The notes beneath the pieces were generated by a model, which was given only the letters and a program-made list of their open reading frames with translations, did no database searches and was not told the origin of the DNA. Source: Pelomonas sp937871895 (lineage in GTDB: Bacteria > Pseudomonadota > Gammaproteobacteria > Burkholderiales > Burkholderiaceae_C). Taken from it: DNA of 64,000 nt. Of the stretch, positions 13,514 through 21,994 are shown in pieces. Both the position numbers and the translations under genes were made by a program. Position 1 is the first letter of the stretch, and each line of letters opens with the position of its first letter. The DNA lies in the NCBI RefSeq assembly GCF_046348265.1, contig NZ_JAXMEO010000006.1; one strand, given 5' to 3'.

Positions 13514-14626
13514 TCAGCCTCGGTAGTAGCGGTTGGGGGTGAAGGGTGTACTGCTGACGGTCATCGGCGTGCGCTTGTCGCGCACGAGAGCGAAGAGTTC
13601 GGTGCCGATAGCCGCGTGCGACATGGCCACGTAGGCGAGGGCGATGGGCTTGCCCACCGTGGGCCCGACGGTGCCGCTGGTGACGGTGCCGACCTCAGTG
13701 CCGCTGGCGTCCACCAGCTTGCAGCCTTCGCGCACAGGCATGCGCTCTGAGCTGACGAGGCCGACGCGTTTGCGACTCGGGCCCTGCGCGAGTTGTTGCT
13801 CGATGACCGCCGCGCCAGGGTAGCCGCCGGCGCGCGCGCCGCCCGGGCGGCGCGCCTTCTGGATCGCCCAGGTCAGGGCGGCTTCGACGGGTGTGGTCGT
13901 GGAGTCGATGTCGTGGCCATAGAGGCACAGGCCTGCTTCGAGACGCAGCGAGTCCCGCGCGCCGAGGCCAATGGGCTTGACCTCGACATGCGCCAGCAGC
14001 GCCCGCGCCAGCGCCACGGCGTCGTCTTGGTGGACCGAGATCTCGTAGCCATCCTCGCCGGTGTAGCCGGAGCGGGTCACGAAGGTCTCGATGCCATTCA
14101 GGGCAAAGAAGCCGCCGGTCATGAACGTGAGGGCCGCCACACCCGGATGCAGCCGCGCCAGCACCTCGGCGGCTTGCGGACCTTGCAGGGCGAGCAGGGC
14201 GCGTTCGGGGCAGGGGATGACCTGGCAACGACCGCCAAGGGCCGTTTGCAGATGGGCGATGTCCTGCTCCTTGCAGCCGGCGTTGACCACCGCGAACAGA
14301 TCGTCGGGCCGGCGGCAGACCATCAGGTCGTCCAGCAAGCCGCCAGCGTCATTCGTGAAGAGCGCATAGCGCTGTTTGAAGGCGGGCAGGTCGATGATGT
14401 CGACTGGCACCAGGGTTTCGAGCGCGGCGGCTGCGTCAGCGCCGAGCAGGCGCACCTGGCCCATATGGGAGACGTCAAAGAGGCCCGCAGCAGCACGCGT
14501 GTGCTTGTGCTCGGCCATCACGCCGCTGGGGTATTGCACCGGCATCTCGTAGCCGGCAAAGGGCACCATCTTGGCCCCGAGCTCAAGGTGCAGGGCGTGC
14601 AGGGGCGTGCGTAGCAAGGAGGACAT
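13514..14626 (-). CDS. gcvT: Glycine cleavage system T protein (aminomethyltransferase)
   Basis: 370 residues, normal length. Motifs: LGAKMVPFAGYEMPVQY, GLFDVSHMGQ, TRSGYTGEDGYEI and GLGARDSLRLEAGLCLYG, all typical of the folate-binding GcvT fold. It transfers the one-carbon unit to tetrahydrofolate and releases ammonia. First gene of the operon, about 30 bp downstream of the riboswitch. Confidence 0.96.
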   Translation of the reverse strand: MSSLLRTPLHALHLELGAKMVPFAGYEMPVQYPSGVMAEHKHTRAAAGLFDVSHMGQVRLLGADAAAALETLVPVDIIDLPAFKQRYALFTNDAGGLLDDLMVCRRPDDLFAVVNAGCKEQDIAHLQTALGGRCQVIPCPERALLALQGPQAAEVLARLHPGVAALTFMTGGFFALNGIETFVTRSGYTGEDGYEISVHQDDAVALARALLAHVEVKPIGLGARDSLRLEAGLCLYGHDIDSTTTPVEAALTWAIQKARRPGGARAGGYPGAAVIEQQLAQGPSRKRVGLVSSERMPVREGCKLVDASGTEVGTVTSGTVGPTVGKPIALAYVAMSHAAIGTELFALVRDKRTPMTVSSTPFTPNRYYRG

Positions 14627-14656
14627 GGAGGCTCCGTGTGGATTCCGGGGTCATGT

Positions 14657-14876
14657 CCTCGCTGTCCTTGGTACCTGAGAGATTGACTCACGCGGTGGGC
14701 GGTCCCGCGCTCGCTTGCCCCTTCGGTGGATGGCCTCAAGCAGGGCCACCTCTCTCCAGTGAGGAACGCCAGGGCGCCACGCGCCGCCAGCGCTTTGTCA
14801 GTCCTTTTGCCTGAGCGTTCGGTTCCTTGCGGGTCCTGCGCCTTCGGCGGCTCCTCGGAGGAGCGCTCTCCTGACA
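14657..14876 (-). promoter_or_regulatory. Tandem glycine riboswitch upstream of gcvT
   Basis: On the minus strand, two consecutive glycine aptamers are visible. Aptamer 1 (about 14795-14876) starts with GGAGAGCGCTCC, has CGCCGAAGGCGCAGG and ends CTCAGGCAAAAGGACTGACA. Aptamer 2 (about 14657-14766) has CTGGAGAGAGG, CCACCGAAGGGGCAAGCGAG and CTCTCAGGTACCAAGGACAG. These follow the GAGAG / CCGAAGG / CAGGNANNAGGACA pattern of the family. Glycine binding turns on the cleavage operon in known cases. The spacing to the gcvT start suggests control of translation or early transcription. Confidence 0.93.
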
Positions 14877-14923
14877 GGCTGCATTCTAGGCGCGACCCAC
14901 TGCCGCCAGGCTTCGCTTTTGGT

Positions 14924-15762
14924 TCAAGGCTTGGCGTAGTAGTCCGCCTCGCCTTCAGGGCGCGACTTGAAGCGCTTGTGCATCCAGAAGTACTGCTGCG
15001 GGATCCGGCGTATCTGCGACTCGATGACCGCATTCATGCGCGCCGCGTCTCGGGTGAGGTCCTGCGACGGGAAGTCGGTCAGCGCTGGCTCGATCACCAG
15101 CACATAGCGCCCCGCCTCGCGCCGTGGGTAGCAGGGCAACACCGCAGCACCCGTGGCCGCCGCCAGGCGCGACAAGCCGGTGATGGTGGCCGTGTTGACC
15201 CCGAAGAACGGAACGAACACCGAATCGCGGGCACCAAAATCTTGGTCCGGCAGGTAGTAGAGCCGGTAGCCTTCTTTGAGTGCCCTGAGCGTGGGGCGGG
15301 TGCCTTGCTGACGCGAAAAGATGATGCCGGTCCCCAGGCGCAGGCGGCGGCTGCGAAAGAAGGCATCTAGCCATTCGTCCTTTTGGCGCGAGTAGATGCT
15401 GACGACCGGCGTCTCCATCGAAATGCGTAGCCCTGCCATGTCAAGACCGGTGAAGTGAGGCGCCATCAAGATCACCGGCCGACCGTCCAGTGCGTGCAAG
15501 TGCTCAAGGCCCTCGATAGGCATCAATCGCCGCAAACGCTGCGGCGAGGCGAACCAGCACCAGCCGTACTCCAGCAGCATCTGGACCATGCAGACGAAGT
15601 TGCGTCGTACCAGGCTGCGGCGCTCGGCCTCGGTCCAACTCGGAAAGCAAAGACGAAGATTGATGTGCGCGATGCGCCGCCGTGAACTGGGCAGTGAGGC
15701 CACCACATGCCCGAGCGCCCAGCCCAAGCCAGCAATCGCCCGGAATGGCAGCCAACTCAGCA
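14924..15762 (-). pseudogene. LpxL/HtrB-family acyltransferase, 3' main part, separated from its start by the inserted element
   Basis: This is the bulk of an LpxL-like acyltransferase that attaches fatty acids to lipid A or related lipids at the inner membrane. It has the HX4D catalytic motif (APHFTGLD), the GTGIIFSRQQGTR and YLPDQDFGARDSVFVPFFG motifs and a normal C-terminus (FWMHKRFKSRPEGEADYYAKP region). The first ten or so codons are missing: the frame enters the transposon end at 15768. The missing codons lie at 63764-63791. A TTG at 15803-15805 inside the transposon could in principle start a chimeric protein. Confidence 0.85.
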
Positions 15763-15767
15763 GCCAC
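15763..15767. repeat. 5-bp target-site duplication (left copy), GCCAC
   Basis: GCCAC directly flanks the left inverted end. The same five bases flank the right end at 63764-63768. Removing the element and one copy rejoins the acyltransferase gene in frame. Confidence 0.85.
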
Positions 15768-15787
15768 TGGCCGTACGACGTGAACGC
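15768..15787 (+). repeat. Left terminal inverted repeat
   Basis: TGGCCGTACGACGTGAACGC, reading inward. Compared with the right end read inward, 15 of 20 bases match, including the block ACGTGA. It lies directly after the GCCAC duplication. Confidence 0.8.
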
Positions 15788-15840
15788 TGGGCAGGGCGTT
15801 TGCAAGTAAGTTCTTGATCTTGAACGACTTCCAGATTCGA

Positions 15841-15954
15841 ACGTCCAGCGTTTACCTCTCGGTAGCTGGACGCCAACGTTGGGCGACCTAGCCACTGTAG
15901 GCGATCGTTGGGTAATGCAGCCAGTTGGTCGCCATCGCTGGGTAATACAGCCAG
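15841..15954. repeat. Left-end array of putative transposase-binding motifs
   Basis: Copies of a CGTT-centred motif: ACGTCCAGCGTTTACC (15841), CGCCAACGTTGGGCGACC (15871), and a 22-bp direct repeat at 15903 and 15933 sharing TCG(T/C)TGGGTAAT(G/A)CAGCC. The first resembles TCGCCCAACGTTTACC in the right end in inverted orientation (13 of 16). The arrangement is like TnsB sites in Tn7-like ends. Binding is inferred, not shown. Confidence 0.65.
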
Positions 15955-15966
15955 AGGATGTTTCGG

Positions 15967-16683
15967 TCACTTAGCGGTTGGTTTGCCGTCAACCGGCCGC
16001 GGCCGCAGACGCTCATTCAAGTCTCGGACGGTGCGCTCATCGGAGGTCAGTTCGGTAAACAAGCCGCGGGTCAAGACAGCGGACATTACGACGCTTCCGA
16101 CCAAGTAGCCGATCAACTGGGTCATGTTCAGCTTGCCATCGATGGCCATCCACACGAATACCAGTGCCAGCCAGGCCACGAACATGGCGAAGAGTGAGTA
16201 GCAGGCGATTCTTCGGCGCTTCGCTCTTGTCAGCATCAGGCCTTCAGCGGTGCTCGAGATCTCGCCGTTTCGCACCAGGTGGGCGTATCGGGCTCGGACT
16301 TCAGGGATCTCGCAGACCTCGAGACCCAAAAGTTGCTTCGGAGTCGAGTTCGGCCCCAGCTCGTAATCGACCTGAGACTTAGAAAGCGCGATCAGTGCAT
16401 CTAGGAGTGCCTCGTCGCTAGAGCTATCGTCCGCAGCCAGTTCCAGCATGGCCCTCTGCTCCGCAATTAGCGCAAAGCACTTGGTCAACCGGCGGCTGAG
16501 CAGTGCCTGGTACACGCGCAGGGCTATCCGAAAAGATCGGCATGAAAGGCGGTGCCAGTTGATTGCCTGGGCGATCTGCTGCCACTGAACGTCCGCACCG
16601 CCAACCGTCCTTTGCGAAAACACCATCGCCAGCTCCAGAGAGCGCTGGGTGATGCTCTCGGCGGTCAGCTGCGGCCTTCTCAT
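15967..16683 (-). CDS. Uncharacterised two-helix membrane protein coupled to the XRE regulator
   Basis: 238 residues from the ATG at 16681-16683, which overlaps the TGA of the XRE gene (ATGA). The first 180 residues are soluble and helical. Two membrane segments follow (LFAMFVAWLALVFVWMAI and LIGYLVGSVVMSAVLT), and then a charged tail. I do not recognise the family. Coupling to a repressor near the transposon end suggests an accessory or regulatory partner. Confidence 0.7.
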   Translation of the reverse strand: MRRPQLTAESITQRSLELAMVFSQRTVGGADVQWQQIAQAINWHRLSCRSFRIALRVYQALLSRRLTKCFALIAEQRAMLELAADDSSSDEALLDALIALSKSQVDYELGPNSTPKQLLGLEVCEIPEVRARYAHLVRNGEISSTAEGLMLTRAKRRRIACYSLFAMFVAWLALVFVWMAIDGKLNMTQLIGYLVGSVVMSAVLTRGLFTELTSDERTVRDLNERLRPRPVDGKPTAK

Positions 16684-17135
16684 GCAGCTTTCTGTCCTGA
16701 CAGCTGGCTCAACCGTTCTTCGACTTCTGCCTCGTTGCGCGGACCGTCCCTGAGCCATCGATAGAAGAGCGTGATGCGCTGGTATCGGGCGTATTCATTC
16801 AGCGGCTTGCCGTCGACGTCGTTGGGATTGGTGGCATCCCAAGCTTTCACCCGTTCCCAGAGGGCTGCATCGAGAGGTTCAAGTGCTTCGCGATCCTTCC
16901 CGTAGACGACGAAATCGACATCGATCCTCGCCTCGCGCATCGCATGAAGAACAGGCGTCTTGATGGAATTGCGGCCCTGCTCCCATTTTTGGACAGCCGA
17001 GTGCGCCACGTCCAAGATGCCTGCCAGTTCCTCCTGCGTAAGTCCCAGGCGGCGACGTTCGGCAGCCAAGCGCTCGCCCGCGGTTTCGGGTGGAGGCAGA
17101 GGGAACTCAGGGTTTTTTCTAGGTCTTCCGGCCAT
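16680..17135 (-). CDS. XRE-family helix-turn-helix regulator
   Basis: 151 residues from the ATG at 17133-17135 (MAGRPRKNPEF). The HTH lies at about residues 20-75: RLGLTQEELAGILDVAHSAVQKWEQG is the classic Cro/CI pattern. The C-terminal half is unlike known ligand domains. It is divergent from the small DNA-binding gene at 17243, a layout like phage CI/Cro switches, so it may repress the transposition operon. Confidence 0.85.
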   Translation of the reverse strand: MAGRPRKNPEFPLPPPETAGERLAAERRRLGLTQEELAGILDVAHSAVQKWEQGRNSIKTPVLHAMREARIDVDFVVYGKDREALEPLDAALWERVKAWDATNPNDVDGKPLNEYARYQRITLFYRWLRDGPRNEAEVEERLSQLSGQKAA

Positions 17136-17242
17136 TTTCAGCGATTGACACACCCGGCGCGCCGCGCGCAGACTCGCGCTCCGAACAAAACAAGTACAAA
17201 AGTATTTATTTCGTTTGAAATGCTTCGCAGCAAGTGGAACAC

Positions 17243-17521
17243 ATGCAGCCTATTGCGCCCGCTGAGGAAAGTCAGCTTGACGGCCCCGCTTCTACCGGAC
17301 GAGGAAGAGCCGTCAAGCTGAAGACGAGGGAAGAAGCTGCGCAGTGGTTCGCCGACCGCGGCATCACGATCACTGAATGGGCACTTGAGCGGCGGTTCAG
17401 CCCAGCTTTGGTCTACCAGGTGCTCGCCGGGACGCGCAAGGCTGTCCGAGGAAGCAGCTTCCAGATTGCCGTCGCGCTGGGCATGAAATCAGTGCCGGTC
17501 GACGATTTCGAATCCGCCTAG
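17243..17521 (+). CDS. Small DNA-binding protein (Cro/Ner-like)
   Basis: 92 residues from the ATG at 17243 (a GTG at 17234 is also possible). TREEAAQWFADRGITITEWA is followed by PALVYQVLAGTRKAVRGSS and FQIAVALGMK, a pattern common in small phage and transposon regulators with an HTH that replaces usual start functions. It is divergent from the XRE gene, with an AT-rich 100-bp control region between them. The next gene on the same strand starts 340 bp further on. Confidence 0.7.
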   Translation: MQPIAPAEESQLDGPASTGRGRAVKLKTREEAAQWFADRGITITEWALERRFSPALVYQVLAGTRKAVRGSSFQIAVALGMKSVPVDDFESA

Positions 17522-17859
17522 AACCTAGGCAAAAAACAGGAGGTGGTGCCAGACCCAAGGACCAAGTCGTCCGAAATCTGGGACCCAAAAACGCCAAACG
17601 CGTCAGGGATGGGGATCCACTGACGCGTCGGGACTTTTCCTAACACCTACACAGGAAGTGTCCGGCGGATTTGGGCAGGCGTCAAGCGCCTGCTGAGCTT
17701 TTCGGTCACCGCGCCCAGCGGCGAAAAGACGACGGGCCAGGACAGCCCGTCCCAGCGCAGCCATGGGCGGCCTTCGAGCCGCACTTGGACCCATCCCATC
17801 GAGCCTTGGCGGTCGGGCTGTGCCCCGACCGGATGGTGGCTCATGCCTGGACACTTCTC
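17522..17859. other. Gene-poor leader before the tns operon
   Basis: No convincing gene. An inverted repeat ACGCGTCA / TGACGCGT (about 17598-17628) could form a hairpin. Frames open here have no recognisable content. It may hold the promoter and operator of the tns-like operon. Confidence 0.45.
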
Positions 17860-18513
17860 ATGAAAGAACAAGACCACTCGGTCGTGACCAATTGGGGCGG
17901 CCGTCAGGAACGCTATCGCGAGTTCAAGCGGACCCAGAACCGGGCTCACGACCCTTTCGGCGTCCAACCCCTGCAATTCGGCTCCGACCTCCAATACGAG
18001 GCCTGGGTGCTGGAGCGCTTCTCACCGACGACCAAGTCGTTGACGCGCAAACCAACGGACGTGAAGGCCGCCATCGCGGGCACTGATCGCAGCGCCAAAG
18101 CTACCTTTGTCGTGACGCGGCGAGATGCCTCGGTTGACTATGTCTTCGTGGCCAAGACCGAGGCGCCCACCCCAGCGATGCGCGTCCTTAACAAGATCGC
18201 GTCCGCCAACGGCGCGCAAGTCATCGTCCGTACACGCGCCGAAATCCGCGCTCGCGCTGACGAATTCTGGTGGTGGGAAAAGCTCCGCCAAGTCGCCGTG
18301 CTGTGGGTACGAAAGGGCAGCGAATACGACGACGCGCTGGTGGCGTTGGTGGCCGCGGGCAACAGGACGCTGGCCGAGCTCTGCTCGCAGATCGACGCGC
18401 CACGGGACCTGATCAGGGCACGCCTGGCCCGGCTTCATGTGGCCGGTCACCTGGTTGTCCATCGTCAAGACGGCGAGTTGCACACCTCCGCGGTTGCAGG
18501 AGGCATGCAATGA
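17860..18513 (+). CDS. TnsA-like endonuclease (heteromeric transposase small subunit)
   Basis: 217 residues from the ATG at 17860. The order fits TnsA: an N-terminal nuclease-like part with LQYEAWVLERFSPTTKSL followed by a beta-rich region ending DYVFVAKTE, and a C-terminal winged-helix-like part (ELCSQIDAPRDLIRARLARL). In TnsA the active site is Glu, Asp and Lys. The Glu (YEAW) and Lys (VAKTE) can be placed, but the Asp normally in PDF appears as ATF, so activity is uncertain. TnsA cuts the 5' ends so that the element moves by cut-and-paste. The assignment also rests on its position just before TnsB- and TnsC-like genes. Its stop overlaps the next start (ATGA). Confidence 0.6.
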   Translation: MKEQDHSVVTNWGGRQERYREFKRTQNRAHDPFGVQPLQFGSDLQYEAWVLERFSPTTKSLTRKPTDVKAAIAGTDRSAKATFVVTRRDASVDYVFVAKTEAPTPAMRVLNKIASANGAQVIVRTRAEIRARADEFWWWEKLRQVAVLWVRKGSEYDDALVALVAAGNRTLAELCSQIDAPRDLIRARLARLHVAGHLVVHRQDGELHTSAVAGGMQ

Positions 18514-18749
18514 CTTCAATCCTTGCACCATCTCGTCAGGGCGTATCGCTTCTCCATCTCACGGCGATTGGCAAGTCAGGCCACACCCGTCGGGTGCTAG
18601 CGCAACTATGTGATTTGCTGCGCGCGACGTCCTCCTCCTCGGAGGTCGGGAGCGTCGTAGCCGGGCCGCAGAGCATGCCGTTCGCGCGTTGCTCCAACGA
18701 GTCGAATCAGAACCTGAGCAATGTCAGCGCCGATGAGGAGGGCCATTGA
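18510..18749 (+). CDS. Small protein of unknown function in the tns operon
   Basis: 79 residues from an ATG at 18510 that overlaps the TnsA-like stop codon (ATGA). The next gene begins immediately after its TGA. There is no recognisable domain, and the second half is Ser-rich. The tight junctions on both sides support it as a real gene. Confidence 0.55.
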   Translation: MTSILAPSRQGVSLLHLTAIGKSGHTRRVLAQLCDLLRATSSSSEVGSVVAGPQSMPFARCSNESNQNLSNVSADEEGH

Positions 18750-19085
18750 ATGGACACCTCTTCAAGAAACGGCCGGCGAAGCGTTCCGGCCGGTGACGGC
18801 TCGCGCGCGGGTCGCGTGCCCCGCGGAGCCTTTCGGCGACTGCTTTCCCAGCACCCGCGTATCTCACAGGCCCTCACAGCCTATCTGAACAAAAAGCCGC
18901 GGCCGGTTTCGCTAACGCTGCGCGAGCTGCGCCAAGTGCTCGTTCAGGCGTGCAAGCGCGAAGGCCTGGGAGACGACGACTATCCCTTCAACACCAGGAG
19001 CCTTGGCCGTCAGGCGCTCTCGCGGTGGGCTGAAGGGTTGTCGCAACCTTCGGTTCGGCTTCAACCCAAGAGGTGGCCCCGATGA
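18750..19085 (+). CDS. Stand-alone protein resembling part of the TnsB N-terminal region
   Basis: 111 residues starting at the base after the previous stop. Residues about 28-95 align without gaps to residues about 128-195 of the TnsB-like protein next door. I count 25 identities in 68 positions, including HPxI, LNxKxRP, EGLxDxDYP and LxRW. In TnsB this segment lies before the catalytic core, where DNA-binding domains sit. It may therefore bind element ends or act as a regulator. Its stop overlaps the tnsB start (ATGA). Confidence 0.65.
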   Translation: MDTSSRNGRRSVPAGDGSRAGRVPRGAFRRLLSQHPRISQALTAYLNKKPRPVSLTLRELRQVLVQACKREGLGDDDYPFNTRSLGRQALSRWAEGLSQPSVRLQPKRWPR

Positions 19086-21145
19086 GCGCCCGGAAATCGG
19101 AGATGCGTCGAAAGGCGCTGCTGCTCAAGCTGCCCAAGGACTTTCAAGAATTCAAGTCGTGGCCACGAGAGGCAAGGTCAGCGATCCCGGAGGACGAACT
19201 GGATCGCTACGACGGCCTGTGCAAGGCGGCGGACCTGTTCACCAAAAAGCAGTGCGTTGCCGACCTTGCCAAGGCCGCCGGCATGCGGCCCTTCAGGGTC
19301 TTGGACTACATCGAGACAGCAATCGAGCCTTGGAAGGAAGGCAACGGCATCACGGGGACGCGAGCCTTTGTCCGCTTCAAAGTGCAGAGCAACCGGGTGC
19401 GCACTGCCGACCTCCAGCCGTCGGATCCGCAGGACGCGCCGACCGCCGGTTTCAGTGGCCTGTTTGGCAAGCTCTTTACGGACCACCCGGGCATAGAAAC
19501 CAAGCTCGTCGAGTTCCTGAACGGGAAACAACGGCCGAACAAGATCGGCGACAAGACGCTGCACACCAAGTTTCAAGCGATCTGCAAGGAAGAGGGGCTG
19601 ACTGACGAGGACTATCCCCTTCGCTGCGCGACCAAGGGGTTCAGACCGCTGCTGCGTTGGTTCAAGACGAAATACATCCCTCAATACCTGCTTGCACACA
19701 TCAAGAAGAACAGCGGCAAGGCCGCGGGCGTGACGGCCGCGTCGTTGTCGGGTGATGGCGAAGCCAGGACGCCGTTCTGCGACTACCTGGTTTGGGTGAT
19801 CGACGAGTGCGATTCCAATTTGGAAGCGAAGGTGATCATCCCAAGCGTGCGCTGGGGTGGGGACATCGTGCGCGTGCGCAGGTTTCCTGTCCTTCGCCTG
19901 CGTAGCCTCGGCGACTACGCGATGAACATCGCCTTCCAAGTCTGCTTCACGCGCCAGGCCAAGGGCGCGGACGTCATCAAGCTCCTCAAGAATGCAGTGC
20001 TTGGCCAGCCGGTTCCGCCGATGGTGGATCCCAATATGAAGCCGGTCGAAGGGGCAGGCTTCCCGCAGGACATCTTCGAGAAGCTCAAGTTCGTTGTGCC
20101 GGTGGTGATCTATCTGGACAACGCCTTAGCCCACTTGTTCAACGACCTGCAAGAGGTGGTCATGCGGCTGTTCGGGGGGCGCGTGGTGTTGGGCCCTCCA
20201 GGCACGCCCTTGGGCCGACCCGAAGTCGAGTCCAACATCCATCGCACCCGAAAGTGCTTTGACCTTCAACTGCCCGGGGCACTAGGCAGCGGTCCGAAGG
20301 ATCCGCTTCGCCAGATCGCCGATTGTCCGACCGAGAAGCTCGTGCACTTCAACCATTACGAGCAGGGCCTCTACTGTCAGCTGGCTAACGAGAACGTATC
20401 GGACTCGGCGTCAGCAGGCTACCTTGACTCCTTCACGCGGATGAAGGAACTGTTGGCCCGCGGAACTTTCGAGCCCAACTACTTGCCCGAGCACCTGCGG
20501 GAGGGCTACCACTTCTGTGCGCCCAAGCGGCTTCCTGTGAAGTGCGAGATCACCACCAGCGGGCGGCTTCCGTTCATTCTGATCAGCCCCGTCGACCGCC
20601 GCTATTCGAGCAAATGGCTGAAGGCCAATCCGCCCGATGGCGTCCGAGAGTACTGGATCCTGCAGGACTACGACGACTTGCGCACGGCCATCATCTGCAA
20701 CGACGACATGGCCTACGTCGATACCTTGCGGTGCGAAGGGGACTGGGGCCGTGTGCCCTTCGACCATCGCATTCAACAGATCATCAGCCGACGCAAGCAC
20801 GCCGCTCGCTTCAAGACCCAAGCCAAGGAGATATCGGTCTATCAGATGCTGCAGTTCCTGGCCGACGATGCCAAGACCGACTGGTCCATCGGGCAGGATT
20901 TCTGCTATTTCATGAGCTACCTGAAGCGCATGGTGACGCCGGAGGAGTTGGCTGCAGCGCAGATCGAATACGGCAGCGAAGAGGCGCCCCTGGTCTACAA
21001 CGATGGCTACGTGCCGCCGACTCCGGTGAGGGCGCCCGCCACATCTGACCCATCGACAGGGCCAGCAATGCCCGCGCCGGCGCGCGCGCACGTCGCGCCT
21101 CGGCTCCCTGGTCGCCGCTTCAATGTGCCGAGGGGGATGCGATGA
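19082..21145 (+). CDS. tnsB: TnsB-like DDE transposase
   Basis: 687 residues from the ATG at 19082 (a GTG lies 9 bp upstream). It has N-terminal helical DNA-binding regions (1-220) and an rve-type catalytic core. Asp in LVWVIDECDSN (about 241), Asp in VVIYLDNALAH (about 346) and Glu in GRPEVESNIHR (381 or 383) give a DD(34-36)E spacing. A Mu-type C-terminal region ends in a Pro/Arg-rich tail, which in Tn7 contacts TnsC. It catalyses strand transfer of the element ends. Start and stop overlap both neighbours by ATGA, so it is one coupled operon. Confidence 0.85.
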   Translation: MSARKSEMRRKALLLKLPKDFQEFKSWPREARSAIPEDELDRYDGLCKAADLFTKKQCVADLAKAAGMRPFRVLDYIETAIEPWKEGNGITGTRAFVRFKVQSNRVRTADLQPSDPQDAPTAGFSGLFGKLFTDHPGIETKLVEFLNGKQRPNKIGDKTLHTKFQAICKEEGLTDEDYPLRCATKGFRPLLRWFKTKYIPQYLLAHIKKNSGKAAGVTAASLSGDGEARTPFCDYLVWVIDECDSNLEAKVIIPSVRWGGDIVRVRRFPVLRLRSLGDYAMNIAFQVCFTRQAKGADVIKLLKNAVLGQPVPPMVDPNMKPVEGAGFPQDIFEKLKFVVPVVIYLDNALAHLFNDLQEVVMRLFGGRVVLGPPGTPLGRPEVESNIHRTRKCFDLQLPGALGSGPKDPLRQIADCPTEKLVHFNHYEQGLYCQLANENVSDSASAGYLDSFTRMKELLARGTFEPNYLPEHLREGYHFCAPKRLPVKCEITTSGRLPFILISPVDRRYSSKWLKANPPDGVREYWILQDYDDLRTAIICNDDMAYVDTLRCEGDWGRVPFDHRIQQIISRRKHAARFKTQAKEISVYQMLQFLADDAKTDWSIGQDFCYFMSYLKRMVTPEELAAAQIEYGSEEAPLVYNDGYVPPTPVRAPATSDPSTGPAMPAPARAHVAPRLPGRRFNVPRGMR

Positions 21146-21566
21146 GCGATAGCGTCAATCAACCGCCGGAAGATGCAGGACCTCTGCCGAGCAATGTCGA
21201 ATCGCTCTATTTCTTCGAAGGCATCAGCTGGACGCCACAGATCGAAGATGCCGCACAGGCCGCAGCGCTGTGGATCAACTGCGACCAATGCGGTGCCGCT
21301 TTCTGGGGACTGCCACGGGTTGGGAAATCCGAGTTTGCCAAGTACTTCGAGAAAGTGGCCCTGGAGATGTTCGGTGGCACGGTCGTCGTCGTCCGGTTGC
21401 AGTTCGGCGGAGAACAGTTCAAGAAGCCCGAGCAACTGCTCAAGCGGGCCCTGACCAACTTGGGAGTTCGCTCAACAGCCCGCGAGCGTGAGTCGTTGCG
21501 CATTCGGCTGATGGACGAAATCTGGTTGAAATGCACACCACAGACGCGCCGTGTCGTTGTGATCGG
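21142..21566 (+). pseudogene. tnsC: TnsC-like AAA ATPase, truncated by IS3 insertion
   Basis: The ATG at 21142 overlaps the tnsB stop. 142 residues remain, with the Walker A motif GLPRVGKSEFAKYF. The frame is cut at VVVIG, just where a Walker B motif would begin, and runs on a few codons into the IS (to 21603). TnsC proteins are AAA+ regulators that link target selection to TnsAB. This copy lacks Walker B, the sensors and the C-terminus, so it should be inactive. Confidence 0.75.
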
Positions 21567-21614
21567 TGAACCGCCCCGGGTTTTGAGGAGGCTCCAACTC
21601 TAGAGAATGGAGCC

Positions 21615-21938
21615 ATGAGGAAGTCCCCAAAGTTTTCACCCGAGGTGCGTGAGCGCGCCGTGAGGATGGTGCAGGAGCACCGTCACGAGCATCCGTCGCA
21701 GTGGGCTGCCATCGAATCCATCTCCAGCAAGATCGGCTGCGTGCCGCAAACGCTGCACGCCTGGGTCCGCCAGCATGAGATCGATGACGGCCAGCGTGAG
21801 GGCGTCTCGACGCTTGAAGTCCAGCGCATCAAAGAGCTGGAGCGAGAGGTGCGCGAACTGCGCAAGGCCAACGAGATCCTGAAGCTGGCCAGCGCGTTTT
21901 TCGCCCAGGCGGAGCTCGACCGCCGCATCAAGTCCTGA
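21615..21938 (+). CDS. IS3-family transposase OrfA
   Basis: 107 residues. N-terminal HTH region (FSPEVRERAVRMVQEH, IGCVPQTLHAWVRQHEID), then a leucine-zipper-like helix (EREVRELRKANEILKLAS). OrfA binds the IS ends. The normal transposase OrfAB is made by -1 frameshifting near its 3' end. Confidence 0.92.
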   Translation: MRKSPKFSPEVRERAVRMVQEHRHEHPSQWAAIESISSKIGCVPQTLHAWVRQHEIDDGQREGVSTLEVQRIKELEREVRELRKANEILKLASAFFAQAELDRRIKS

Positions 21939-21994
21939 AGGCCTTCGTCGACCAGCATCGCCAGCAGTTCGGGGTCGAGTCGATCTGTCGCGCC

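Noticed and set aside
15903..15954. Direct repeats with a 30-bp period that could suggest a small CRISPR array
   Set aside because: Only two imperfect copies, no cas genes, and they sit in a transposon end with related motifs.
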